Assembly: GCA_902762385.1 (NCBI GenBank)
Contig: CACWNQ010000006.1
Coordinates: 35,542 to 99,541, forward strand
Direction of reading: 5' to 3'
Length of the DNA: 64,000 nt
Source: an uncultured Bacteroidales bacterium
GTDB lineage: Bacteria > Bacteroidota > Bacteroidia > Bacteroidales > Muribaculaceae
In this document: piece by piece, positions 16,732 through 24,842 of the stretch
How the letters are laid out: every line of letters starts with the position of its first letter
How positions within the stretch are numbered: the first letter of the stretch is position 1
The notes under the pieces: model-generated
What the model saw: only the letters and a program-made list of their open reading frames with translations
Told to the model about the DNA's origin: nothing
Database searches by the model: none
Position numbers and translations under genes: made by a program

Positions 16732-18963
16732 TTAGCTTCCTAATAGAATGGAATAAACGGTAGTTACATCACCTGAGGTAATATCGCCGTCACCATCCTG
16801 GTCGCCGTTCACGATACCACTAGCATCATTGCTAAGCAAGCAGCTATAGAGAGCAGTGATATCAGCCGATGTAACCTCGCCATCACCGTTAACGTCGCCT
16901 GCCACAACACCACCTGGTATAATATCGGTGTAATAGATTGTGAAGTCATCAACATAGGCCTTATAGCTAGTTGCACCTGCGCTCATGCTGATGCGATAAC
17001 GTGCTGGCACATCCATGTTGAAGGAGTACTTCAATGTAGTGCTGCTATTGGCCGAAACTGTAGAGGTTGTCTCACCGTCGCTGTTGGCAACTGCGTTCCA
17101 TGTCTCGCCATCGTCGGTTGAACAATACAAGATGTACTTGGCGGCTGTGGTCGATGCATTATAGGCATCGAAGCTCACCATGTAGCTCACATAGCGCACG
17201 TTCTGTGTCATGGTGAGCGACGATGGTCTCTTCATAATTACCGAGTGCTCGCCATTGCAATAGTCGCTAGCAGGATTGTTCACATAGCAGTTCACAAATT
17301 TCCACTTCGAGTAAACGCCCTGAACATCATCAGTTGGCGGAGTGGTAGCAACTGGCATTTCCTCAAAGTCTTCAACCACGCTGTGCAGTGACGAGTCATC
17401 ACCAACGGTGAAGTATATGACGCCATTCTGCTCTCGTATATTGGTGATGTTGTACTGGCAGGCAAGGCCGCTCCAAGTCCTAAGGTTAGGAGTAGTTGTG
17501 TTGGTGATCAACGTGGCGCCTGCTGGGAAAGCATCATCGGCTTGCTCATTGCCGGTGCCATTACCTGCACGCAACAGCACATAGTAGTTGTGAGCTGGGT
17601 TGCAATTAACATCATTACTATCCCACACTGAGGTGTTGGTTGAGTCTACACGACATATGAGCATGCCATGACCAGGTGCATAAGCATCCCACTTGGTGTT
17701 CTGTCGGTTCTCAAGATAGAACTTCACTTGGCTCTCTGGACTATTGATAATATATCCCTCGCCTGTTGAACCAATTTGATTGAGAGAGTATTCACCTATA
17801 GCGTTGATAATCTGCGCATTGTCAAAGCCTATTGAATAGCGGTCATAGAGGCTATAGGCAACAGGGGTGCGTGAGTAGTTTTGGTAGCTTCCACCAGACA
17901 TAATTTCCCAATCGCCAGGAATCTGGCTCTGGCCACCTCCGTCTTCATAGTCGGTGTCGTAAAGGTCAGGCAGACCAAGCACATGGCTGAACTCGTGGCA
18001 GATGGTACCTATGCCGTCAAAAATGCCATAGTACGAATTGTAGAGATATTCGGTAGAGCAAGCATAGGTGCGTGCGCGCTTGCCGTCAACAACGACATTC
18101 TCCCAATAGAGGTCGCTCTTGTGAGGCCACAAGTGGGTGCTAGAGCCGTCGCTATTTGAACCACTACCGGCACCAATGAAGTATATCATGTCGATATTGC
18201 CGTCGTTGTTACCGTCATACTGGGTGAAATCGACTTGCGAGTTAATCTGTTGCATTGCTGCAGCCCAAATCTCGCCAGTGTGTTCCCACTTCTGGTGGTA
18301 ATCAACCGAATAGTTAGTCAAGTGAACTGGACCATACACGTCAAAAGTTGGACTAAAACGGCCTTGACTATTGTCGGTGTAGTAGTCACGAACACTACCG
18401 GTGCAAGCACCATAGTAGTTAGATGAGCCATCCTCATTGGTATAACCAGTGTATCCCACCTCGTTGGCCATGCGATTGTAGAAATCATGCGCATCGCTGC
18501 GAGTGAACTGGCAATCATTATAATCCACAAGGATAATAATACCACGGAAATTGTTGTAGTCATACTGAGCTGCCTTCGCTCCTGCAGCCTTGGTAGCAGC
18601 ATCGATAGGAGCGCGTTTTAGCTTGCCATTTCGAGCGTCAACCTTACTGATTATGCCCTTCTTAAGAGTACTTACAAACTGAGCCTCGCTAGCCGAGCGA
18701 TTATTCAAGTCATGGGCAACAACCTTGCTAGGAACCAGGTCATCATTCTTGCTTAAAGCATAGACAAAATAACCAGCATCATTGCGCACGATAGTGTAAC
18801 CATCAACTGTTGTATGATAGTTAAAGAACTCGTCGCCAACAATTTTTATAGTCAACGGCGTACCATCAGGCTGAGTAACCTGGATGGGAGTAGTGACAGC
18901 CGGCACTGCAAGCGCAGCTAGCACAACAAGTGCGCTGGCCACCAAAGTAAAAATTTTCTTCAT
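16732..18963 (-). CDS. Secreted M6-family metalloprotease with C-terminal dockerin-like repeats
   Basis: About 743 residues. A Sec signal peptide (MKKIFTLVASALVVLAALAVPA) precedes a propeptide-like region and the M6 (immune-inhibitor-A-like) catalytic domain. The zinc motif HEFSHVLGLPDLYD has ligands His323 and His327 and catalytic Glu324. A beta-sandwich region (about 560-690) of the choice-of-anchor type follows. The last 55 residues contain two calcium-loop repeats, GDVNGDGEVTSADITALY and GDQDGDGDITSGDVTTVY, diagnostic of a type I dockerin fold. The ATG at 18963 is chosen because it starts the signal peptide; 19077 adds an unlikely extension. The protein is presumably exported and degrades host or dietary protein; the substrate is unknown. 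Confidence 0.9.
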   Translation of the reverse strand: MKKIFTLVASALVVLAALAVPAVTTPIQVTQPDGTPLTIKIVGDEFFNYHTTVDGYTIVRNDAGYFVYALSKNDDLVPSKVVAHDLNNRSASEAQFVSTLKKGIISKVDARNGKLKRAPIDAATKAAGAKAAQYDYNNFRGIIILVDYNDCQFTRSDAHDFYNRMANEVGYTGYTNEDGSSNYYGACTGSVRDYYTDNSQGRFSPTFDVYGPVHLTNYSVDYHQKWEHTGEIWAAAMQQINSQVDFTQYDGNNDGNIDMIYFIGAGSGSNSDGSSTHLWPHKSDLYWENVVVDGKRARTYACSTEYLYNSYYGIFDGIGTICHEFSHVLGLPDLYDTDYEDGGGQSQIPGDWEIMSGGSYQNYSRTPVAYSLYDRYSIGFDNAQIINAIGEYSLNQIGSTGEGYIINSPESQVKFYLENRQNTKWDAYAPGHGMLICRVDSTNTSVWDSNDVNCNPAHNYYVLLRAGNGTGNEQADDAFPAGATLITNTTTPNLRTWSGLACQYNITNIREQNGVIYFTVGDDSSLHSVVEDFEEMPVATTPPTDDVQGVYSKWKFVNCYVNNPASDYCNGEHSVIMKRPSSLTMTQNVRYVSYMVSFDAYNASTTAAKYILYCSTDDGETWNAVANSDGETTSTVSANSSTTLKYSFNMDVPARYRISMSAGATSYKAYVDDFTIYYTDIIPGGVVAGDVNGDGEVTSADITALYSCLLSNDASGIVNGDQDGDGDITSGDVTTVYSILLGS

Positions 18964-19007
18964 TATTAAGTTTTTTATAGAATAAATGTGTATGTGTAGT
19001 AGCATGT

Positions 19008-19041
19008 AATGAGGAGGACAATACCATTTGTCCCCCTCATT
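19008..19041 (-). other. Strong hairpin between the PepSY-like and M6 protease genes
   Basis: AATGAGGAGGACA and TGTCCCCCTCATT form a 13-bp stem with one mismatch around an 8-base loop. No U-run follows on the leftward strand. It may stabilise the upstream mRNA or act as a partial terminator that tunes protease expression. Confidence 0.5.
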
Positions 19042-19060
19042 ATAGATAGATTCAAGATTG

Positions 19061-19492
19061 TTAATCGTCGATGTCAATTACTTGGAAAGCGCTGTTATAC
19101 TCTATTTCCAAACCATTGTTAAGTTTCACCTCATAGCCACGACGACCACGGTCAATGTTAATAATCGTAGTGCCAGGGAATGTTGTTTTAATATGAGTTT
19201 TGATTTGCTCGGGAATGAGTCCAGTGGGCACTGCCGAAACGCGGCAATTAACTTCTTTCCACTCTCCCTGCTTATTGAACTCAACCTTCTCACCACTCTG
19301 ATAGTGGATTGTGTAGTCATCCCAGTCCATAGTAACTATCAGAGGCACTTTGTCGGCAAAGTACTGCTTGAGTAATCCCTGGGCTGTTGCTGGAAGTTGA
19401 TCAAAAGTTATAACTTGGTCGTTATCGGCCTTTAAATTAAAACTCAGTGTCAGCATTACGGCTAACAACATGACAAATTTTAAATTCTTCAT
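19061..19492 (-). CDS. Secreted PepSY-like domain protein
   Basis: 143 residues. The signal peptide is MKNLKFVMLLAVMLTLSFNLKA. The rest is two PepSY-like units: roughly VITFDQLPATAQGLLKQYFAD followed by WDDYTIHYQSGEKVEFNKQGEWKEV, then GLIPEQIKTHIKTTFPG followed by YEVKLNNGLEIEYNSAFQVIDID. This is the small Bacteroidota family often annotated as beta-lactamase-inhibitor-like PepSY-like. It is a paralogue of the next gene (same DQLPA/VPAACQ, WKE/WRK and final IDD/MDD pattern). PepSY-type domains are often found as protease propeptides or inhibitors, so a link to the downstream M6 protease is plausible but unproven. Confidence 0.82.
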   Translation of the reverse strand: MKNLKFVMLLAVMLTLSFNLKADNDQVITFDQLPATAQGLLKQYFADKVPLIVTMDWDDYTIHYQSGEKVEFNKQGEWKEVNCRVSAVPTGLIPEQIKTHIKTTFPGTTIINIDRGRRGYEVKLNNGLEIEYNSAFQVIDIDD

Positions 19493-19539
19493 TTTATTAA
19501 TCTTTATAATTATTATATTAACTAACTAAAAATACAGAA

Positions 19540-19977
19540 TTAATCATCCATTTCCATTAACGCTCCTTGCTCATTGAGCTTGAGTTCGAGTTCATTAATC
19601 AACTCAACATCATAACCATAGCTCTCTTTTTCTATCTTCTTCACCAGAATACCAGGGTGACTAGTATTAAGATAAGTGGCCACTGGGGCAGGTATTGCAG
19701 CAACGGGAACTCCAGTCATGGGACTCTCAATCTTGCGCCAAACGTTGTCAGTATCAAACTCCACACGTGTGCCATCGGCAAGAACAACTTCATATTTATA
19801 ACTGAACCATGATAGGTCTTTCTCGGCATAGGAAAGAGCCTGATTGGGAAAATACTGCTTTACAAAGGTTTGACAAGCAGCTGGCACCTCATTGACAGGC
19901 ACCTGTTTGTCGCTACACGATGTAGTCATTACTGCCACGAGAGCGATGATAAGAATTGCTATAATTTTATTTTTCAT
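19540..19977 (-). CDS. PepSY-like lipoprotein
   Basis: 145 residues with a lipoprotein signal peptide ending LVAVMTTSC (lipid-modified Cys at residue 21), followed by two PepSY-like units. The second ends YDVELINELELKLNEQGALMEMDD. It is closely similar in layout to the neighbouring 143-residue protein, suggesting tandem duplication. This copy is membrane-anchored while the other appears soluble. The gap to the next gene is 47 bp, so they are probably co-transcribed from a TATATTTG promoter upstream of this gene. Confidence 0.82.
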   Translation of the reverse strand: MKNKIIAILIIALVAVMTTSCSDKQVPVNEVPAACQTFVKQYFPNQALSYAEKDLSWFSYKYEVVLADGTRVEFDTDNVWRKIESPMTGVPVAAIPAPVATYLNTSHPGILVKKIEKESYGYDVELINELELKLNEQGALMEMDD

Positions 19978-20006
19978 GACAAAATATTATTTGAAAAATT
20001 CGATTG

Positions 20007-20039
20007 CAAATATACTATTAATATTCTATTTTACAACAA
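20007..20039 (-). promoter_or_regulatory. Promoter of the PepSY-like gene pair
   Basis: On the minus strand TTG, a 19-bp spacer, and TATATTTG at 20007-20014, matching the Bacteroidota consensus. The ATG at 19977 follows after 29 bp. Confidence 0.7.
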
Positions 20040-20117
20040 TTATAAATTAAATTTATATTCTTTTTATCTTAATCTTAAAAAATCATTTATTAATAACTGA
20101 AAATGAAAACTATTTCG

Positions 20118-20125
20118 TACCTTTG
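20118..20125 (+). promoter_or_regulatory. -7 promoter box of glnS
   Basis: TACCTTTG, an exact TAnnTTTG match, 75 bp upstream of the glnS ATG. No clear -33 box was seen. Confidence 0.65.
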
Positions 20126-20199
20126 CAGTCGTAAAAAGAGGCGCTATTGAGCGTATATAAATCTAAATTATTGAATAATAATCAAAATCTCAATCTATT

Positions 20200-21915
20200 A
20201 TGGCCGAGAATAACGAAATAAAACCAGCTGAGGAGAAAAAAGTGCTGAACTTTGTGCAGCAAATCGTTGCCGATGACTTGGCAGCAGGAAAGAATGGAGG
20301 ACGACTTAACACCCGATTCCCACCTGAACCCAACGGATACCTCCACATTGGCCATGCAAAGGCAATTTGCATGGACTTTGGAGTTGCCGAAATGTTTGGT
20401 GGCACCTGCAATCTGCGATTTGACGACACCAACCCTCAAAAGGAAGATACCGAGTATGTTGAATCAATCATGCGCGACATACACTGGTTAGGCTATGACT
20501 GGGGCGATCGTCTGTACTATGCCAGCGACTATTTCGAGAAACTTTACGACTTTGCCATCGACCTCATTAAGCGAGGGCTTGCCTACGTTGATGACCAAAC
20601 CAGTGAGCAGATTGCCCAGCAAAAGGGTACTCCCACACAGGCAGGTACTGAGAGCCCCTATCGCAACCGCTCGGTTGAGGAAAACCTTGACCTCTTTGAG
20701 CGCATGAACGCTGGCGAGTTTGACGAGGGTGCTCGCGTACTTCGCGCCAAGATTGACATGGCGTCGAGCAACATGCACTTCCGTGACCCAATCATGTATC
20801 GCATTATCAAAACTCCTCACTGGCGCACCGGCACCAAGTGGAAAGTATATCCAATGTATGACTTCGCCCACGGCCAGAGCGACTACTTCGAAGGTGTGAC
20901 TCACTCAATATGTACACTGGAGTTTGTGCCTCACCGTCCATTATACGATTATTTCGCCCACTTGCTAGCTGGCGACACCGTTGACCAATACTGCCCACGT
21001 CAGATTGAGTTTAACCGCCTGAACCTCACCTACACTGTGATGAGCAAGCGCAAACTCTTGCAACTGGTGAAAGAAGGCCTAGTAGCAGGTTGGGACGACC
21101 CACGCATGCCAACTATTTGCGGTCTGCGTCGCCGTGGCTACACCCCACAGTCAATCAAGAACTTCCTTGATGATATTGGTTATACAAAATATGAGGCATT
21201 AAACGATATCGACCTGCTCGAGCACAACATTCGCGAAGACCTGAACAAGAACGCCAATCGTGTGTGTGCAGTCATCAATCCCGTTAAGGTGGTTATCACC
21301 AATTACCCCGAGGATAAGGTTGAGATGCTTGCCATGGACAACAATCCAGAGCAGGAGAACGCCGGCACTCACGAGATGCCATTCTGCCGCGAAATCTATA
21401 TCGAGCGTGACGACTTCATGGAAGAGCCTCCCAAGAAATTCTTCCGTCTCACTCCAGGCAAGGAAGTTCGCCTGAAAGGAGGATACATCATCATGTGCAA
21501 CGACGTAGTGAAGGATGCCGATGGTAACATAACCGAGATTCACTGTACCTACGACCCCGACACACTGAGTGGCACACCTGGCAGCATGCGCAAGGTGAAA
21601 GGCACTCTGCACTGGGTTTCGGCACGCCATGCCGTAGATGCCGAAGTGCGTCTTTACGACCGTCTCTTTGCAGTAGAGAACCCATCGGCCGAGGCCGATA
21701 AAGACTTCCGCGAACTGCTTAACCCCAACTCACTGAAGGTGGTTACCAACGCTAAGGTTGAACCTTACCTCGCTGAGATTGCAAAACCAGAGGACAAGTT
21801 CCAGTTCCAGCGCATAGGTTACTTCTGTGTCGACCTCGACAGCAAGCCCGATCACCTGGTGTTCAACCGCACCATCACTCTCAAGGACAGCTGGGCAAAG
21901 GCACAAAAGAAATAA
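20200..21915 (+). CDS. glnS: Glutaminyl-tRNA synthetase
   Basis: A class I synthetase of 571 residues. HIGH is at 49-52 in [15 protein letters not shown], the GlnRS/GluRS block [15 protein letters not shown] follows, and the KMSKS loop reads VMSKRKL. The Gln-specific C-terminal beta-barrel anticodon-binding domain is complete ([15 protein letters not shown], then [12 protein letters not shown]). Its presence implies direct charging of tRNA-Gln. The HU gene follows after 73 bp of spacer containing four CTAG motifs. Confidence 0.97.
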   Translation: MAENNEIKPAEEKKVLNFVQQIVADDLAAGKNGGRLNTRFPPEPNGYLHIGHAKAICMDFGVAEMFGGTCNLRFDDTNPQKEDTEYVESIMRDIHWLGYDWGDRLYYASDYFEKLYDFAIDLIKRGLAYVDDQTSEQIAQQKGTPTQAGTESPYRNRSVEENLDLFERMNAGEFDEGARVLRAKIDMASSNMHFRDPIMYRIIKTPHWRTGTKWKVYPMYDFAHGQSDYFEGVTHSICTLEFVPHRPLYDYFAHLLAGDTVDQYCPRQIEFNRLNLTYTVMSKRKLLQLVKEGLVAGWDDPRMPTICGLRRRGYTPQSIKNFLDDIGYTKYEALNDIDLLEHNIREDLNKNANRVCAVINPVKVVITNYPEDKVEMLAMDNNPEQENAGTHEMPFCREIYIERDDFMEEPPKKFFRLTPGKEVRLKGGYIIMCNDVVKDADGNITEIHCTYDPDTLSGTPGSMRKVKGTLHWVSARHAVDAEVRLYDRLFAVENPSAEADKDFRELLNPNSLKVVTNAKVEPYLAEIAKPEDKFQFQRIGYFCVDLDSKPDHLVFNRTITLKDSWAKAQKK

Positions 21916-21951
21916 GGGTTAAGTGTAGTAAGTTTTTAAGTGTTAAGTTAC

Positions 21952-21985
21952 TCTAGAAGATCTAGAAATACTAGAAAATCTAGAA
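21952..21985. repeat. CTAGA repeat cluster upstream of the HU gene
   Basis: Four CTAG motifs start at 21952, 21962, 21971 and 21980, a spacing of 9-10 bp, each within a CTAGAA context. The cluster ends a few bases before the HU start codon, so it lies in the 5' leader or the glnS-HU spacer. The same motif family recurs around the hsd operon and before the ABC exporter. Confidence 0.7.
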
Positions 21986-21988
21986 CCA

Positions 21989-22267
21989 ATGCAGCACAAG
22001 GAAATAGTCGACAGTTTGTCGCAATCACTCGGCAGGAGTAAAGGCGACATCAACAAACTGATAGAAGCTCTGAGCAACGTTATTGTAGAACGCTGCTCAG
22101 AGCTTGACAGCATCAGTGTTCCACGTTTCGGGACCATCGAGGCTGTGAAGCATAAAGAGTTTATCGAGGTCGATAAGGAGACTGGAAATAAATCTCTGAT
22201 ACCACCATGTGTGGAAATGCAATTTACCCCTAGCACAGTGCTGAAAAAACAACTCAACCAATCATGA
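21989..22267 (+). CDS. HU/IHF-family DNA-binding protein
   Basis: A 92-residue protein with the HU fold: an N-terminal helical pair (MQHKEIVDSLSQSLGRSKGDINKLIEAL as the helical region) and a beta-arm region starting SVPRFGTIEAVKHKEF. It ends MQFTPSTVLKKQL, where HU proteins typically have the FxPSxxLK motif. The arm lacks the usual basic RNPxTG tip; a short VDKETGNKSLIPP segment replaces it. DNA bending by this protein may therefore differ from that of housekeeping HU. The gene overlaps the next one by 4 bp (ATGA), indicating translational coupling with the membrane-anchored HU homologue. Confidence 0.85.
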   Translation: MQHKEIVDSLSQSLGRSKGDINKLIEALSNVIVERCSELDSISVPRFGTIEAVKHKEFIEVDKETGNKSLIPPCVEMQFTPSTVLKKQLNQS

Positions 22268-23319
22268 ACGAGAAGATAGCATTTCCACAATTGGTTGAAC
22301 TTGTAGCCGAGAAAGCAAGCACTACCGAGCGCATGAGTGAACTGTTCTTACAAGAGCTGTTCACTGTCATCTCGAAAGAACTCATCAATGGCAAATCGGT
22401 AAAAATCAACGGCTTGGGCACCTTTAAAACAACAAAAGGTGACCATGGTAAAGAGGTTGTTTTCGTCCCCGACAAAGATCTCGCCGAAGATATCAATGCA
22501 CCCTTCTCACAATTCAAACCAGTAGTGCTCTGCGATGCTATTACCATTGAGCAACTCAATGAGATTGATGACAGTATTATGCAGCCTGAGCCCGCTGCCA
22601 CCACTATTGTGGAGCCTGTTGAACCTGCCGAGGAGATTGATGAGGGGGCTGCCGATAACAAGATTGAACAAGAGGAGAACCTAGAAGTCGCACAAGAGCC
22701 ACAACAAGAAGAACCAGCATTACCATTAGAAGAGTCTCCAACTGAGACTATCAATAAACACAATGGTAAAAGAAAATGGCTAACCATAGCCGCTGCTATA
22801 GCAGCCACAGCACTCATTGCCGGTTTTGCCACTCATTATTTGAAGAAAGGCACTACCGAAACTGTTGCCCAAACCGACTCTGTTGCGACACCTCGCCCTG
22901 TTCCTGAGCCTGTTGTCACCGACACACTACGCAACAACAATCTGATCTTCGACATGGCACGCAAGCACTATGGCGACCAAGCATTCTGGGTATATATTGC
23001 ACTTGAGAACAAAAAGCAATATCCCGACTATAACAAGATACCCATGGGAGCAGCGCTCGTGATTCCTCCAGCCGAAAAATATGGCATTAACAGTGACAGC
23101 AAAAAGAGCTTGAAAGACGCAGGTATCGAGGCCATGAAACTTTACAAGCAAGTGAAAGCCAGCAAAACAAGCGCAGAACCTGCAGTTGAAATCAAGCAAG
23201 AAGATGATACAACTACCACCAAGTCTTTGACCAAAATCACAAAAGCAAAGAGGCTAAAACCAGTGCGTAAGCAATATCGCCATTATAACCTCTACCGTAA
23301 CAGTCATCGCCGCCGATAG
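22264..23319 (+). CDS. HU-domain protein with transmembrane segment and LysM-like domain
   Basis: 351 residues with an unusual order. Residues 1-90 are an HU-type domain (SVKINGLGTFKTTKG, then FSQFKPVVL). Residues about 105-165 are an acidic Pro/Glu-rich linker. Residues about 172-193 form one hydrophobic segment (WLTIAAAIAATALIAGFA), preceded by a KRK positive patch. After a linker, residues 219-272 resemble LysM (NLIFDMARKHYGDQAFWVYI, then IPMGAALVIPP). The tail is strongly basic (RRKs, ending SHRRR). The positive-inside rule puts the HU domain in the cytoplasm and the LysM-like part in the periplasm. Similar HU-plus-LysM architectures occur in Bacteroidota, but the function is undescribed as far as I know. 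Confidence 0.82.
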   Translation: MNEKIAFPQLVELVAEKASTTERMSELFLQELFTVISKELINGKSVKINGLGTFKTTKGDHGKEVVFVPDKDLAEDINAPFSQFKPVVLCDAITIEQLNEIDDSIMQPEPAATTIVEPVEPAEEIDEGAADNKIEQEENLEVAQEPQQEEPALPLEESPTETINKHNGKRKWLTIAAAIAATALIAGFATHYLKKGTTETVAQTDSVATPRPVPEPVVTDTLRNNNLIFDMARKHYGDQAFWVYIALENKKQYPDYNKIPMGAALVIPPAEKYGINSDSKKSLKDAGIEAMKLYKQVKASKTSAEPAVEIKQEDDTTTTKSLTKITKAKRLKPVRKQYRHYNLYRNSHRRR

Positions 23320-23322
23320 CCC

Positions 23323-23694
23323 ATGATTAGCAAGTGTTTCCAAGTTGTTGCCAGTGGTTTGAACCTTATAGCCAAAACATTTGGCATGACTTACAATGAG
23401 ATAAACATCATTGTTTACTACCTTATTGTCCCTCTCAGCTGGACTATAATGATTGATATTCTTATCAAGAAGCCAATCACCACAATACTACTTATCACAG
23501 CCTGGATTACAATTTTCATCTTTCACCACAGCGATTTCAGGCAGTGGTGCGACTGGGCTTTCCAGAAGTCGGTTGATTTCCTACTATGGTTCAAACGCAT
23601 TGGCTGGAACTACATCCTGAGCTCAGTGATAATATGCGTAGTGGTCCCAATCATTATCTATGCAGCACTCATCATCGCCCTTATAAAACATTAA
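23323..23694 (+). CDS. Small hydrophobic membrane protein, unknown function
   Basis: 123 residues, no recognised family. Hydrophobic stretches lie at about 28-45, 52-68 and 97-120, with a Trp/Phe-rich amphipathic segment between (HHSDFRQWCDWAFQKSVDF). It starts 3 bp after the stop of the HU-TM-LysM gene and is followed by a 9-bp hairpin, so it forms the third gene of that operon. The context suggests it is a membrane partner of the anchored HU protein; this is inference only. Confidence 0.75.
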   Translation: MISKCFQVVASGLNLIAKTFGMTYNEINIIVYYLIVPLSWTIMIDILIKKPITTILLITAWITIFIFHHSDFRQWCDWAFQKSVDFLLWFKRIGWNYILSSVIICVVVPIIIYAALIIALIKH

Positions 23695-23721
23695 TCCACA
23701 AGGCAAAACGCATTGTGGATT
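23693..23721 (+). terminator. Hairpin after the HU operon
   Basis: AATCCACAA and TTGTGGATT form a perfect 9-bp stem. There is no U-run, so it may work only as a weak or factor-assisted terminator. It begins at the stop codon of the preceding gene and is convergent with thiL. Confidence 0.5.
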
Positions 23722-23755
23722 CTGAAGTTATGCATTATTCTTTATGAATAGTGCA

Positions 23756-24787
23756 TTATTCATTGTTGAAGGCGTTCCAGCCTTGTGCGCGGATTTCCAC
23801 CTCAGCATCGTCGCGAGTGACCATATAGGCACCCAATTCGGGTTTAGTAATGCGACCAATGAGTCGTGCGGTCTTCATCTGCTCCACCTTCTCGTGATCG
23901 GTTAGTGGCACGGTGAAGAGCAGTTCGTAATCCTCACCGCCGTTCATTGCAGCGGTAACCAAATTCATGTTCAACTCCTCGGCCATCACGGCAGTCTGGT
24001 AGTCGATGGGGATGCGATTCTCGTACACGCGGCAGCCTACCCCACTCTCCTTGCAGATGTGTAGTAACTCGCTTGAAAGGCCGTCGCTCACATCCATCAT
24101 CGCAGTGGGCTTGATTTCTAGCTTTCTCAACTCGGCAATTACATCGGCACGAGGTTCAGGTTTGAGCTGACGCTCAAGAAGATATTCCCTTCCAGCAAAA
24201 TCAGGCTGGAAGTCTTTCTCACCTGCACTAGCCACACGTTCACGCTCCAGCAACTGAAGGCCCATATAGGCAGCTCCCAAGTCGCCACTTACACATATCA
24301 AATCAGTGTCTTTAGCACCACTGCGATACACTATCTCTTCCTCGTTAGCTTCACCAATGCAAGTAATGCTGATGAGCAATCCAGTGACCGATGCCGATGT
24401 GTCGCCACCCACCAGGTCAACACCATAGCGCTCGCAAGCAGCATAGATTCCTGCATAGAGCTCGTTGATGTGCTCCACGGTGAAACGCTTGGAGATGCCT
24501 AACGACACGGTAATCTGCCGCGGAGTGCCATTCATTGCATAAACATCACTCAAGTTTACTGCTACTGCCTTGTAGCCCAAGTGCTTGAGCGGCATGTAGG
24601 TGAGGTCAAAGTGAATGCCCTCGAGCAGCAAGTCGGTGGTTACCAATGTCTTCTTGCCAGCGTTGTCAATCACAGCACAATCGTCGCCCACACCTTTCAC
24701 CGTCGACGAATTCTTAACTTTAAAATCATGCGTCAGGCTCTCAATCAGCCCAAATTCTCCCAAACTGGATATCTCTGTTTCACTCAT
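23756..24787 (-). CDS. thiL: Thiamine-monophosphate kinase
   Basis: Phosphorylates thiamine monophosphate to thiamine diphosphate. 343 residues with the AIR-synthase-like fold. The N-terminal GEFGLIESLTHDF is followed by GVGDDCAVID, the Mg-binding DLLLEGIHFDLTY, and YKAVAVNLSDVYAMNGTP. The mid region has GVDLVGGDTSAS and the C-terminal half has MMDVSDGLSSEL and GGEDYELLFTV. All signature Asp residues are present. An ATG at 24787 is used; the codon before it is GTG. No other thi gene and no TPP riboswitch is seen nearby. Confidence 0.95.
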   Translation of the reverse strand: MSETEISSLGEFGLIESLTHDFKVKNSSTVKGVGDDCAVIDNAGKKTLVTTDLLLEGIHFDLTYMPLKHLGYKAVAVNLSDVYAMNGTPRQITVSLGISKRFTVEHINELYAGIYAACERYGVDLVGGDTSASVTGLLISITCIGEANEEEIVYRSGAKDTDLICVSGDLGAAYMGLQLLERERVASAGEKDFQPDFAGREYLLERQLKPEPRADVIAELRKLEIKPTAMMDVSDGLSSELLHICKESGVGCRVYENRIPIDYQTAVMAEELNMNLVTAAMNGGEDYELLFTVPLTDHEKVEQMKTARLIGRITKPELGAYMVTRDDAEVEIRAQGWNAFNNE

Positions 24788-24808
24788 CACTTTATAATTT
24801 TTACACTA

Positions 24809-24816
24809 CAAAGGTA
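24809..24816 (-). promoter_or_regulatory. -7 promoter box of thiL
   Basis: On the minus strand TACCTTTG, an exact consensus match 21 bp upstream of the thiL ATG, giving a very short leader and no room for a riboswitch. Confidence 0.65.
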
Positions 24817-24842
24817 GATAAAATAATTCATCCCCACAAGTC

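Noticed and set aside
23323-23694. Assignment of the 123-residue membrane protein to a phage holin
   Set aside because: Size and three hydrophobic segments alone are not enough, and no phage genes are near.
24788-24842. TPP riboswitch upstream of thiL
   Set aside because: The -7 box lies only 21 bp from the start, so there is no leader long enough for a riboswitch.
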